Source of the DNA: Pseudomonas sp. GM21 | GTDB lineage: Bacteria; Pseudomonadota; Gammaproteobacteria; Pseudomonadales; Pseudomonadaceae | Direction: 5' to 3' | NCBI RefSeq assembly: GCF_000282215.1 | Contig: NZ_AKJS01000119.1 | Span: forward strand, 1 to 64,000 | DNA: 64,000 nt | Shown here: positions 36,638 through 45,820 of the stretch, in pieces | How positions within the stretch are numbered: position 1 is the stretch's first letter | How the letters are laid out: each line of letters starts with the position of its first letter | Notes under the pieces: generated by a model | What the model saw: the letters and a program-made list of their open reading frames with translations, nothing else | The model's database searches: none | What the model was told of the DNA's origin: nothing | Translations under genes and position numbers: made by a program

Positions 36638-38899
36638 ATGAACAAATCTCCAGCACACTCCCTCAGCCCTGTTTTGACCGGTGTTTTTGCCGGCCCGATT
36701 GCCGGGCTGAAATACCAGACGCCGACACTTTCCGGTGTGACCACGGACAAGGGCGAATTCCAGTACCGGGCTGATGAGGCCATTACCTTTTTGATCGGTG
36801 GCATCGTTTTGGGCGCCATAGAGGCCGCGCCGCGCTTGAACCTGGCGCAACTCGCCAACCGCGTGGACGGCAAGATCGACAAGCTGCTGGACCCGTCGGT
36901 AACCAACCTGGCGCGATTCGTCCATACCTTGGATCAGGAAGGCAGCATCGAGTCGGGGGTGAAGATTGCACCCGTGGTGCATGAACTCATCGGCTCGGCA
37001 CCGATCAACTTCAGCCCGCCTGTGATGCCGATGGGCCAAGGCGGCGCGGGCGACTTTGCCAACGATCCCACCCTCCTCCTGATTCTCAAAAGTCTGAACA
37101 CCACACCCGGTGTGTTCACCGCGAAAACGCCACGCACTTTGTGCGATGCCGCCACCAGCCGTAACGAGTTGCGGCGCAATATCCGCGGCATCATCAAGAT
37201 GACGGATGTGCGCATTCCACTACGCGATGGCTCCTACGTCTGCGCCGACGTCTTCCGTCCGGCTGACCCGGGCCAATACCCGGTGGTGATGAGCAAGGGT
37301 TTCTACGGCAAGAGCTTTTATCACGACTGCATTTGCAACGACGCCGACGCCGTGCGCAAGGAGGAAATGGAGGATCGCTATTTCTCCGGCAATCCGGATG
37401 GCGCCCAGTATGAAAACCACGAGACCGTAGACACTTCGGTTTGGGTGCCGGAAGGCTATGTGTGTATCCGCGTCGACGCGCGTGGCGTGTGCAAGAGCCC
37501 GGGCCTGCAGGCGCCTTTCAGCGTGCAGGAAGCCGAGGACTACCACGACGCCATTGAATGGGCAGGCACTCAAGCCTGGTCCAACGGCAATGTCGGTCTG
37601 TGGGGCATGTCTTACCTGGCCATGGCCCAGCACAGCGTGGCCAGCCTGCAGCCCTCGCACCTCAAGGCGATGATTGCGCAAGGCACCGATGCCGACATCT
37701 ACAACGAAGCGCTGTACGGAGGCGGCATCTTCGGTGCCGGTTTCTGGAATTGGTGGCATAAGGTCTGGTCCGGTAATAACCACTGCGGTGACCGTCCTGA
37801 AACTCCCTGGATGGCCCGCGTATTGGCCACCCCGTTCAACGATCCCGAGGCCTATGGCCCACGCGGCAGCATTTTCATGATCCCGGACATGAGCAAGGCC
37901 ACGGCTCCGGTGTGGATCGTCGGCCCGCAGGTGGGCGCCATAATCCATCAATTGGGAAGCAGCGAAACCTACATCCGTTCCACCGCTTCCAAGGCGCGCA
38001 AGTTCGACTTCACCGATGCCTGGTTCCCGGGCTCCTACAGCAACAAGTCGATCGCCGAACACATGCGCTACTTCGACTACTGGCTCAAGGGCATCGATAA
38101 CGGTGTGCAGGACGAGGCCCTGGTGCGGGTACAGGTTCGCACCGGCAACGGCGCCCACTTCGTCCTGCATGAAAACGAATGGCCGATTGCGCGCACCAAA
38201 TACCGCCGCTGGTACCTTGATGCCCGGCCTTCGGACTGGCAAAACGATGAGCGCCGCCCGGACATGCTGCGCATCAGCGAAACCTTGCCGGCCGAGCAAG
38301 GCAGCGCCGGGTATGATGCCCATCTCGATCTCGGTACTCCCACTCTTGCGCCCGCGGGCTCCAGTGACGGCACGCCGCGCTGGTCGACGGGTATCTCCTT
38401 TGTCAGTGAGCCGATGAACGAAGACATGGTGCTCGCCGGCTACATGAAGGTCGGCCTGTGGGTGGAATCGACCAGTGCGGACATGGATGTCTTTGTGTCC
38501 CTGCGCGTCTTGGACGAGCAAGACCGGGAGATACGCTACGAATCCGTGGTGCTTCCGGTGGACCCGGTGCACATTCACCCGGTGGGCCATGGCCTGTTGA
38601 AAGTGTCGCGGCGCCAGCTCGATGCCGAACGCTCGACCGAATACTGGCCGGTGCATACCCATCTGGAGAAGGACTGCGCCCCACTGCAGAAGGGAGAAAT
38701 CGTGCCGGTCGAAGTCGGGCTCAACCCCAGCACCGCGATGATCCGCAAAGGCTGCCGCCTACTGGTGGATATCCAGCCCTACGCGCCAGCGGGGGTACCG
38801 GTTCGTGCCTATGACAAGAGCTATCACGTCGATGCCGTGAACCGGATCTACACCGGGCCGGAGCACCCCAGCTACCTGCAACTGCCTATCGTTCCCTAG
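36638..38899 (+). CDS. CocE/NonD-family serine hydrolase 2 with N-terminal extra domain
   Basis: 753 residues from the ATG at 36638 (AGGA 8 bases before). Residues about 10-140 form an extra domain: LTGVFAGPIAGLKYQTPTLS, GVTTDKGEFQYRADEAITF and the LDQEGSIESGVKI segment. Similar SG-T-x-x-x-G-x-F-x-Y repeats are known to me from exported bacterial proteins, but no signal peptide is present here. Then comes the hydrolase with IPLRDGSYVCADVFRPAD, nucleophile GLWGMSYLAMAQH, and the jelly-roll tail (SADMDVFVSLRVLD, YLQLPIVP). It follows hydrolase 1 by 105 bases in the same direction and is probably cotranscribed. Substrate unknown. Confidence 0.9.
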   Translation: MNKSPAHSLSPVLTGVFAGPIAGLKYQTPTLSGVTTDKGEFQYRADEAITFLIGGIVLGAIEAAPRLNLAQLANRVDGKIDKLLDPSVTNLARFVHTLDQEGSIESGVKIAPVVHELIGSAPINFSPPVMPMGQGGAGDFANDPTLLLILKSLNTTPGVFTAKTPRTLCDAATSRNELRRNIRGIIKMTDVRIPLRDGSYVCADVFRPADPGQYPVVMSKGFYGKSFYHDCICNDADAVRKEEMEDRYFSGNPDGAQYENHETVDTSVWVPEGYVCIRVDARGVCKSPGLQAPFSVQEAEDYHDAIEWAGTQAWSNGNVGLWGMSYLAMAQHSVASLQPSHLKAMIAQGTDADIYNEALYGGGIFGAGFWNWWHKVWSGNNHCGDRPETPWMARVLATPFNDPEAYGPRGSIFMIPDMSKATAPVWIVGPQVGAIIHQLGSSETYIRSTASKARKFDFTDAWFPGSYSNKSIAEHMRYFDYWLKGIDNGVQDEALVRVQVRTGNGAHFVLHENEWPIARTKYRRWYLDARPSDWQNDERRPDMLRISETLPAEQGSAGYDAHLDLGTPTLAPAGSSDGTPRWSTGISFVSEPMNEDMVLAGYMKVGLWVESTSADMDVFVSLRVLDEQDREIRYESVVLPVDPVHIHPVGHGLLKVSRRQLDAERSTEYWPVHTHLEKDCAPLQKGEIVPVEVGLNPSTAMIRKGCRLLVDIQPYAPAGVPVRAYDKSYHVDAVNRIYTGPEHPSYLQLPIVP

Positions 38900-38954
38900 A
38901 CGAGTCCATCGGCAACGATGGTGTCCACCTTACAATGAGATGGACACCCGCGGC

Positions 38955-39599
38955 TCAACCAGTGCCAGTCGCACCGCTGTTGCCCGGCAACAGCGTGTGC
39001 TGGATCGCCGGCGCGAGCATCGCCACCAGGGTCTCCCTGTCTGCCGCGGCCAGCACCGGCACGCCTATGATCAGTCGCCCGGTCACCAGCCCCACAAGCA
39101 TGGATAACGCCAGCCCCGCCCGCAGGCGCGCGTCCGGCCCAAGGGATTCACTGCCCCCCGTCATCAACCTGGACTCGATGTAGTCCCGCAGATGTTGACG
39201 CGCCTGCTCGTTGACCATCGCATTCCTGAGCATTGCCATGAGCGGCTCCGACTCCTCGGGCGCCCCCTCCCACGCCTGCAGAAAAGCGCGAACGACCCGC
39301 TCTCCCAACTGGTTGTCCGTGCCCTCGAAAACTGCGCCCAGCTTTTCCAGGGCCGACTCCGGGATATTCATCACCGCCGCAAACAGCTCGTCTTTCGAGC
39401 GAAAAAACTGCATCACCATGGACACGTCAACGCCGGCATCGGCTGCCACGCGCCGCATCGTGGTCGCCGCAAATCCATCGCTGGCGAAACGGGCACGCGC
39501 AGCATCCAGCACTGCCTGCCGACTGCTGCCCGAGCCTTTACGCCGCCCCGTCCTGATTTCCCGGGTTGCCGCGGAGCCTGGTTCTTCTGTGTTTTTCAT
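38955..39599 (-). CDS. TetR-family regulator (paralogue B)
   Basis: 214 residues. The DNA-binding helix-turn-helix VAADAGVDVSMVMQFFRSKD and most of the effector domain match paralogue A, so the recognition helix and the target should be alike. It is divergent from hydrolase 3, with the shared palindrome in between. The duplicated set of one regulator plus hydrolase(s) suggests the two units arose by duplication. Confidence 0.92.
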   Translation of the reverse strand: MKNTEEPGSAATREIRTGRRKGSGSSRQAVLDAARARFASDGFAATTMRRVAADAGVDVSMVMQFFRSKDELFAAVMNIPESALEKLGAVFEGTDNQLGERVVRAFLQAWEGAPEESEPLMAMLRNAMVNEQARQHLRDYIESRLMTGGSESLGPDARLRAGLALSMLVGLVTGRLIIGVPVLAAADRETLVAMLAPAIQHTLLPGNSGATGTG

Positions 39600-39657
39600 G
39601 GCACCGACGCTTCCTGTTCTTCGTTGTTTTGCGATGGATAAAGGTTACACCGAATAA

Positions 39658-39673
39658 CTCAACACGTGTTGAG
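39658..39673. promoter_or_regulatory. Candidate TetR operator, copy B
   Basis: Perfect 16-bp palindrome CTCAACACGTGTTGAG containing the 14-mer found at 34710. It is 58 bases before TetR B and 76 before hydrolase 3. Confidence 0.75.
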
Positions 39674-39749
39674 TTTATAATTTTTAAGACCTACACTCGC
39701 CTCGCTGCACTGAGCAGGACCAAGATCTGCACCACAAGAGGACCTCTTC

Positions 39750-42095
39750 ATGAGCGATACCCCGCAGACGTTTACTCACGCCCATCCGCTGCCGGTTGAA
39801 AACACCGGCAAGAAATTTAGCACGCTGCAAACAGGCATTTTTTCCGGGCCGGTGGCTGGCCTCAGATATCAGACCCCTACCCTCAGTGGGCTGACGAACG
39901 AAAAGGGTGAGTTCCATTACCGCAAAGGCGAACGGATTGCCTTCCTGGTCGGAAACACATCAGTCGGCTCTGCAATCGGCGCACCCCGCATCAACCTCGC
40001 AGAAATTGTCAGTCGCGTGGACGGCAACATCCACAAGCTGCTCGACGCGGGGCTGACCAACATTGCACGCTTGCTGTGCTCGCTTGACCGCGATGGCAAC
40101 CTGGACGGCGGCATCTGGATCGACCCCGCAGCCCACGAAGTCATTGGCCAATACCGCATCAATTTGCGCCACGACATCTCTTTTGCCGGCCTTGCCCTGG
40201 ATCCCGTCCTCGAGTTCGAGCAAGACCCCTTGATCGCCACCCTGCTCGCCGAGCTTTCGGCAGCCGGGGTCTTCACCGATCGCACACCTCGCCAGCTCTG
40301 TCATGCGGCGACTGCACGCAACGAAGTGCGGCGCAATATCCTCGGCATTCAGCGTTTCAAGGACGTCAAAATCCCCCTGCAAAACGGTCTGCACGTGTAC
40401 GCCGATGTGTTCCGCCCGGCCAGGGAGGGCAAGTTCCCCGTCATCATGAACTGCGGTCCCTATGGCCGCGCGTTCTACCATCACTCGATCGCGGACGATG
40501 CCGGCTTCGATGCCCATGAAGAGATGGAGGAACGCTACTTCCACGGCAATCCTGAAGGGCAAGTATTCGAGAACCACGAAACCGCCAACACCGTGGATTG
40601 GGTGCCCCACGACTACGTGCTGGTGCGTGTCGATGGCCCGGGCTCAGGCAAGAACCCGGGAACACTCGCGCCATTTGGCATTGAGACCGCCGAAGCGTTT
40701 CGCGATGCAATTGACTGGGCGGGTGTGCAACCCTGGTCCAACGGCAACGTCGGGCTGTGGGGCATGTCGTACTACGCCATGAGCCAACACGCCGCGGCAA
40801 GCCTTGAACCGCGGCATCTGAAAGCCATGATCGCCATCGGCACCGATGTTGATCTGTACGATGAGGTTGCCTATACCGGCGGCATCCTCAACGAAGAGTT
40901 TTTCAGCCACTGGTACAAGGCCGGCGTGCTGGCGGCCGTGTGCGGTGAACCCAATGCCGTCGACTTCATCGGGATGCTCAAAGACGCCACGTTCAGGGAC
41001 TCCGACACCAACGTGGCGTTCGGTCCAAGATCGACGATCCTGATGAGTCCTGACATGAGCAAGGTCAAGGTGCCGCTCTGGGCCATTGCCTGCACAACCC
41101 ACATGGCGCACTTCCATCAACTGGGCAGCAGCGAGGCTTATCTCGCTACGGACACGGTGTCGAAAAAGATCGACTTCTGGGAAGACTGGTTCACCAAGGC
41201 CTATTCGCGAACCGCTATCGCCGATCACCGGGCGTTTTTCGACCATTGGTTGAAAGGCGTTGACAACGGCATCATGGACGCGCCGCCGGTACGCCTGGAG
41301 ATCCGCAGCGGCAATGGTGCCTCCTGGATTCAGGAAGAACAGGAATGGCCGATTGCAAGGACGACCTACCCTCGATGGTACTTCGACGCCAGGCCATCGG
41401 GCTGGCAGGGCGACGAGTATCGCGATGACTTCCTGCGCCTGTCGCTGACACCGCCGACTGTCGATGGCCAGGCGGATTACTCTGCAGAAATCCCGTTGGC
41501 GCTGCGCACGGGCATGCCGCCCTGCTTCCTGCCCGTCAAGCCGCCATCGGTCCTGGAAATCTGGAAAACCGGCATTTCGTTCATCAGTGATCCGATGACA
41601 GAGGACATGGTGTTCGCCGGTTATGGCAAGGCCAGGCTGTGGGTGTCCTCCACCAGTGAGGACATGGACATCTATGTCAGCCTGCGGGTACTCGATGAGA
41701 CCGGCCGCGAGGTCGATTACGCCGGCCCGACCACCATGGGCATGAACGTGCCCAACTACCCGCTGGCCAAGGGCTGGCTGAAGGCGTCGCACCGCAGGAT
41801 CGATACAACGCGCTCGACCCCATACACGGTCAAGCACACCCACCTCAAAGCCGACTACGCACCGCTTGAAAACAACGAAGTGGTGCCGGTTGAAATCGAG
41901 ATCATTCCCAACACAGCGTTGATCCGCAAGGGCTACCGCCTGCGCGTGGATATCCAGCCCTTCGACGGCGTCGACCACGGCCCCCGCCACGGCTATGACA
42001 GCGACTACCACGACGGCGCACGAAACACGATCTACACCGGGCCCCATCGCGCGGGCTTTATCCAGCTGCCCATCGTGCCGGCGAAGGGCGGGTAA
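39750..42095 (+). CDS. CocE/NonD-family serine hydrolase 3 with N-terminal extra domain
   Basis: 781 residues, start after GAGGACC. It has the same layout as hydrolase 2: extra domain at about 28-170 (TGIFSGPVAGLRYQTPTLSG, NEKGEFHYRKGERIAFLVG, LDRDGNLDGGIWI), then hydrolase with IPLQNGLHVYADVFRPAR, nucleophile GLWGMSYYAMSQH and the C-terminal jelly roll (SEDMDIYVSLRVLDE). No signal peptide. It differs enough from hydrolase 2 along its length to allow a different leaving group or acyl part. Controlled probably by TetR B. Confidence 0.9.
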   Translation: MSDTPQTFTHAHPLPVENTGKKFSTLQTGIFSGPVAGLRYQTPTLSGLTNEKGEFHYRKGERIAFLVGNTSVGSAIGAPRINLAEIVSRVDGNIHKLLDAGLTNIARLLCSLDRDGNLDGGIWIDPAAHEVIGQYRINLRHDISFAGLALDPVLEFEQDPLIATLLAELSAAGVFTDRTPRQLCHAATARNEVRRNILGIQRFKDVKIPLQNGLHVYADVFRPAREGKFPVIMNCGPYGRAFYHHSIADDAGFDAHEEMEERYFHGNPEGQVFENHETANTVDWVPHDYVLVRVDGPGSGKNPGTLAPFGIETAEAFRDAIDWAGVQPWSNGNVGLWGMSYYAMSQHAAASLEPRHLKAMIAIGTDVDLYDEVAYTGGILNEEFFSHWYKAGVLAAVCGEPNAVDFIGMLKDATFRDSDTNVAFGPRSTILMSPDMSKVKVPLWAIACTTHMAHFHQLGSSEAYLATDTVSKKIDFWEDWFTKAYSRTAIADHRAFFDHWLKGVDNGIMDAPPVRLEIRSGNGASWIQEEQEWPIARTTYPRWYFDARPSGWQGDEYRDDFLRLSLTPPTVDGQADYSAEIPLALRTGMPPCFLPVKPPSVLEIWKTGISFISDPMTEDMVFAGYGKARLWVSSTSEDMDIYVSLRVLDETGREVDYAGPTTMGMNVPNYPLAKGWLKASHRRIDTTRSTPYTVKHTHLKADYAPLENNEVVPVEIEIIPNTALIRKGYRLRVDIQPFDGVDHGPRHGYDSDYHDGARNTIYTGPHRAGFIQLPIVPAKGG

Positions 42096-42214
42096 CACTG
42101 CCCGGTCTCACTTGAGCAAAACCGAACATTGATCCGATAGCCCATCGCGTCGTTCAGCAAGAAGCCGCGAGTCGAAAGCCCCAAGTCCAATAACAATGAG
42201 TACAGGAGATAAAC

Positions 42215-42769
42215 ATGACCCTTGAAGAACTTGCCGCGCGCACCGAAATCCACGATGTCCTGCTGCGCTACTGCCGTGGCCTGGACCGAATCGACATGTC
42301 ACTGGTACGCGGCGCCTTCCACAAGGATGCCTACATCCATTTTCCGGAAAGCCTGCACGTAGGAGGGGCTGAGGGATTCTTTCAGTTCCTGACTGACGAA
42401 ATGCCACGATTCGACCGCACCCAGCATTTCCTCGGCAACAGCCTGGTGGAATTCGATGGCCCCGAGATCGCCTATGTCGAAACCTACCTGCAAGCTGATC
42501 ACGCCGCCTCGGAGCGGCATCACTGGAAAGGCGATACGGTTAAATTGTGGGCGCGGTACTTTGACCGATTTGAACGTCGCGACGATGTCTGGCTGATCGC
42601 CGAGCGTCGTCTGATGGTCGACTTGATGTACCGCTATCCGAGGGGCAACTGGTTTGACGACCATCCGGATGCTTCCGGCAGCCCGCGTGACGGGACTGAT
42701 CGGGTACTGCGCAAGGTAGCCGGTTTTTCCGGCAATCCGATGGCAGATAAATCACTCGCAGACGCCTGA
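42215..42769 (+). CDS. SnoaL-like (NTF2-fold) protein 1
   Basis: 184 residues. The N-terminal EIHDVLLRYCRGLDRIDMSL and the region VRGAFHKDAYIHF are typical of the SnoaL_4 branch, whose members include dehydratases, isomerases and cyclases of polyketide or steroid-like compounds and ring-hydroxylase beta-type folds. RRDDVWLIAERRLMVD forms the last strands. It follows hydrolase 3 in the same direction and probably acts on its product. A second, more distant member is at 48620. Confidence 0.82.
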   Translation: MTLEELAARTEIHDVLLRYCRGLDRIDMSLVRGAFHKDAYIHFPESLHVGGAEGFFQFLTDEMPRFDRTQHFLGNSLVEFDGPEIAYVETYLQADHAASERHHWKGDTVKLWARYFDRFERRDDVWLIAERRLMVDLMYRYPRGNWFDDHPDASGSPRDGTDRVLRKVAGFSGNPMADKSLADA

Positions 42770-42810
42770 CCGCGACCGCCAGGGGGGCGACGCCCCTCTG
42801 GACCCCTTTT

Positions 42811-43785
42811 TCATTGCAGCCTGCGAACGGCCTGCTGGTTGCCTGACTGAAAACTGCCCAGCAGCTTGATGTGCTCCTGGGTGACCTGTTGGATTGCGCT
42901 GATCGCCGTCAACATCAGTTCTGAAGGCGTCGACCGCGTCGGCTGCACCAGCAGGAGCTCCAGCGTCAAGCCGGCACCGGAAAAGGGGTTGAGCCTGAAG
43001 TCCCGCTCCGATGGGTCTGCACTGAAGTCGTGAACGAATAGCAGACCGGGAAGAATCGCCATCCACTCGCTTTGCCTGATCAGGTCGAGCGTGGCCAGCA
43101 CAGCGTCGAGCTGATAACAAGGGCCCGGCCCTGAAAGCGCGTCCAGCTGCGAACCGATCCACTGCGCATACTCGCGACTGTCAGGTGCCAGCAACTTGAA
43201 GCCCGTCAGCTCGTCGAGTTCAATGAACTCGCCATGCTCGAAGCCACTGCCATGGGTCATTGACGAGACCAGAAACGCTGGTGTGGCGGCAAACACGGTC
43301 GTGGCCAGATCCACTGGTGGCTGCGAAATCGAGGGAATGATTGCAAAGTCGAGTTCGCCGGCCCGGACCATGTCGATCAGCATGTTGCTGGGTGCGTCGA
43401 TCACAGCGATAGAGGCGTTGGGGTTTTGCGACATCAGGCGCAGATAGGCCGGCGCGAGCTGATAGGTCGCCAGTGTCGGCGTTACCCCGAACCGGACTTC
43501 GCCGGCGAGGCCCTGCTCAAAGCTTTCCAGCGCCAGCACGGCTTTTGAATTGGCCGCCAGTACTTCCAGGCAATGCTGGTAAAACAAGGTGCCCGCCTCG
43601 GTAGGCTCCACACCTTTCTGCCGATCGAACAGCTGCACGCCGAGCATCTCTTCGATCTGCTTCACATGCTGGGAAATGCCAGACTGAGTAGCGAACTCAC
43701 GTGTCGCGGCTGCGGTGAACGATCGTGTCTCGTACACCGCCACGAACATTTGCATCTCCCGCAGACCGGGCAGCGAGTCATTCAT
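42811..43785 (-). CDS. LysR-family regulator 1
   Basis: 324 residues from MNDSLPGL. Helix-turn-helix in FVAVYETRSFTAAATREFAT and QSGISQHVKQIEEMLGVQLF, then a LysR substrate-binding domain. It overlaps the upstream LysR gene by 8 bases, so the two are coupled. It is convergent with the SnoaL gene. Effector unknown. Confidence 0.92.
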   Translation of the reverse strand: MNDSLPGLREMQMFVAVYETRSFTAAATREFATQSGISQHVKQIEEMLGVQLFDRQKGVEPTEAGTLFYQHCLEVLAANSKAVLALESFEQGLAGEVRFGVTPTLATYQLAPAYLRLMSQNPNASIAVIDAPSNMLIDMVRAGELDFAIIPSISQPPVDLATTVFAATPAFLVSSMTHGSGFEHGEFIELDELTGFKLLAPDSREYAQWIGSQLDALSGPGPCYQLDAVLATLDLIRQSEWMAILPGLLFVHDFSADPSERDFRLNPFSGAGLTLELLLVQPTRSTPSELMLTAISAIQQVTQEHIKLLGSFQSGNQQAVRRLQ

Positions 43786-44767
43786 GGCGCGATATCTCAT
43801 TGAAGGCGGACGACGGGTCGACGCCTGACGGCTGTTCGCCATGGGCGATACGAATCGGGATCGCGTTGATATCCTCGGTGGCCTTTCTCAAAAGCTCGAT
43901 GAAGATCTCGGCAACCACTGACAAGGGCTTGCGCGCAGGCTCCACCAGCAGCAGATCGTCCCAGAGAATCGGATCGGACAGCGGGTTGAGCGTGAAGCGT
44001 CGACGCCGCAAATCATCGGCAATGAATATTCCGGAAATGATCGCCGACCAGTGGCTGGAACGCACCAGATCCATGGCACCCAGCATGGACTCGAACCAGT
44101 TGAGCCGTTGTACGACCTCAACCTTGTGATCGATCAGGTACTGTTCCAGCAGCGGCCGTCGTCCGATGGGCAGAACCAGGTGCAAGTCCTTGATGTCGCT
44201 TAGGCGAACTGGCTCGCAGTGCGGCAAGCCAGAATTTGGTGAGGAAACAAGGAACGCTGGTGTTCTTGTGAACAACGAGGTGCTCAACCCGAGAGCGCCA
44301 CCACCTTCGTATGACATTCGCTGCGTGATGGCGAAATCCAGCATTCCCCGGCGTACCGCGGTCGCAATCACGCTGCCGGCACCTTCGGTAAGCTGCACGG
44401 AAACTTTGGGGTAAGCCGCTTCGAAAGCCTGGAGAGCCCGGCTGAACACCGAGCGGGTCATTGTTGGAATCATGCCTATGCGAAGTGAGCCGCCCGACGG
44501 CTCTGCGCGGTGGCCGACGGCGTTGCAGGCGCTTTCATGCAGACGCAGCAACTGCACACATTGCTGGTAATAGGCATGGCCAGCTGGAGTGGGAATAATC
44601 GCGCGGTCCCGGGCAAAAAGCCGCACGCCCAATTGAGTCTCCAGCTGCCGCACATGCGCAGACACGCCGGACTGCCCCAACCCTTCGCGGCTGGCGGCTA
44701 CGGTGAATGAGCCTTCCTCGTACACGGCAACAAACATGCGGATGTGCATCAACTTCGGGAGCATCAT
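43778..44767 (-). CDS. LysR-family regulator 2
   Basis: 329 residues. Helix-turn-helix FVAVYEEGSFTVAASREGLG and QSGVSAHVRQLETQLGVRLF, then the effector domain. Similar in design to LysR 1 (both hold TPAFLVSS in the effector domain), so likely an old duplication. The 249 bases upstream, to the SDR gene end at 45017, hold nothing I recognise except the promoter expected for this gene. Confidence 0.92.
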   Translation of the reverse strand: MMLPKLMHIRMFVAVYEEGSFTVAASREGLGQSGVSAHVRQLETQLGVRLFARDRAIIPTPAGHAYYQQCVQLLRLHESACNAVGHRAEPSGGSLRIGMIPTMTRSVFSRALQAFEAAYPKVSVQLTEGAGSVIATAVRRGMLDFAITQRMSYEGGGALGLSTSLFTRTPAFLVSSPNSGLPHCEPVRLSDIKDLHLVLPIGRRPLLEQYLIDHKVEVVQRLNWFESMLGAMDLVRSSHWSAIISGIFIADDLRRRRFTLNPLSDPILWDDLLLVEPARKPLSVVAEIFIELLRKATEDINAIPIRIAHGEQPSGVDPSSAFNEISRHE

Positions 44768-45016
44768 GCGCTGGATCGTCTCTTATTATTTCTTACTGAG
44801 CGGAATCAGCGATTTATAGAAGGTTCGTACTCTATCCATATCGGGAATGGCTTGCCAGCCCTACACAGTGCGCCGAGCTGGATAGAGGTAGACGGCCTAG
44901 ACCTCGGTGTCCGAACGCATGAAACGGACAGCTCAAGTGGAGACGGGAGGTGTAGAACCTGTGCTGCCCCTTGCGCCTCCCGGGGCCGGAAAATGGCGCG
45001 GCAGGCTACTTTTCGT

Positions 45017-45820
45017 TTAACTGGTTTTCATCATGCCGCCATCGACGGCGAGCAACTGACCGGTCATGAACTGCGCGTCCTCACTGGTCAGAAACAGGAT
45101 CGGCCCGACGATATCATGCGGCACTGCCATTCTATTAAAAGCCTGTTGATTGACAACTTTATCGCGTACCACATCGGGTAAATGACTGGTGCCCGGTGTC
45201 GCGGTCAGTGCTGGCGCGAGGGCATTGACGGTAATAAAGTCCTTGCCCAAGTCGTTGGCAAGCCCTCGGGTAAATCCGATGATGCCCATCTTGCTTGCCA
45301 TGTAATGGCTGACACCTACGGCGTTGGTGACGATCGATGTCGAAGAGACATTGACGATACGGCCCCAATGATTCTCTCGCATCATCGGCACGAAGACTTT
45401 CGCGCTTAAAAACATGCTGTCCAGATTAATTTCAAACGTCCGCCGCCAGGTTTTGTAGTCCATGTCATCGAAATGCACATTGGGGTAGATCCCGGCATTG
45501 TTCACCAGGATGTCGCAGCGACCATATTCCTGCTTCACGACCGCGCCAGCAGCGATCCAGTCTTGTTCGTTACTGACATCACAATGAATGGCGATGGCCT
45601 TGCCACCGGCCTTCTCGATCATATCGCAGGTCTGCGAAAGATCGGCAATATCCAGCAGCGCCAACACGGCACCGCGCTGCGCGAGTTGAACCGCCAGTTC
45701 CTGGCCAATGCCTTTTGCGGCACCGGAAATTACGGCGACGCGATTTTTATGGGTGTGCATAGCTTCTTCACCTCTAGCGTCTACAGATTCGTGTGAAAAG
45801 TCCCGCGTGTAACTGCTCAT
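45017..45820 (-). CDS. Short-chain dehydrogenase/reductase 1
   Basis: 267 residues if started at 45820, where the ATG overlaps the stop of the upstream SDR (ATGA); an internal start at 45760 after GAGGTG gives a more typical N-terminus. NAD(P) site AVISGAAKGIGQELA, NNAGIYPN, catalytic Ser in VNVSSTSIVTNA and the intact YMASK motif (HYMASKMGIIGFT). Last gene of the long leftward run. It probably oxidises an alcohol or reduces a ketone in the pathway. Confidence 0.9.
   Translation of the reverse strand: MSSYTRDFSHESVDARGEEAMHTHKNRVAVISGAAKGIGQELAVQLAQRGAVLALLDIADLSQTCDMIEKAGGKAIAIHCDVSNEQDWIAAGAVVKQEYGRCDILVNNAGIYPNVHFDDMDYKTWRRTFEINLDSMFLSAKVFVPMMRENHWGRIVNVSSTSIVTNAVGVSHYMASKMGIIGFTRGLANDLGKDFITVNALAPALTATPGTSHLPDVVRDKVVNQQAFNRMAVPHDIVGPILFLTSEDAQFMTGQLLAVDGGMMKTS

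Noticed and set aside
35117-37039. 640-codon frame antisense to hydrolases 1 and 2
   Set aside because: It spans two clearly coding genes on the other strand and has no protein-like motifs. The frames at 37220-38662 and 40644-42098 were rejected for the same reason.
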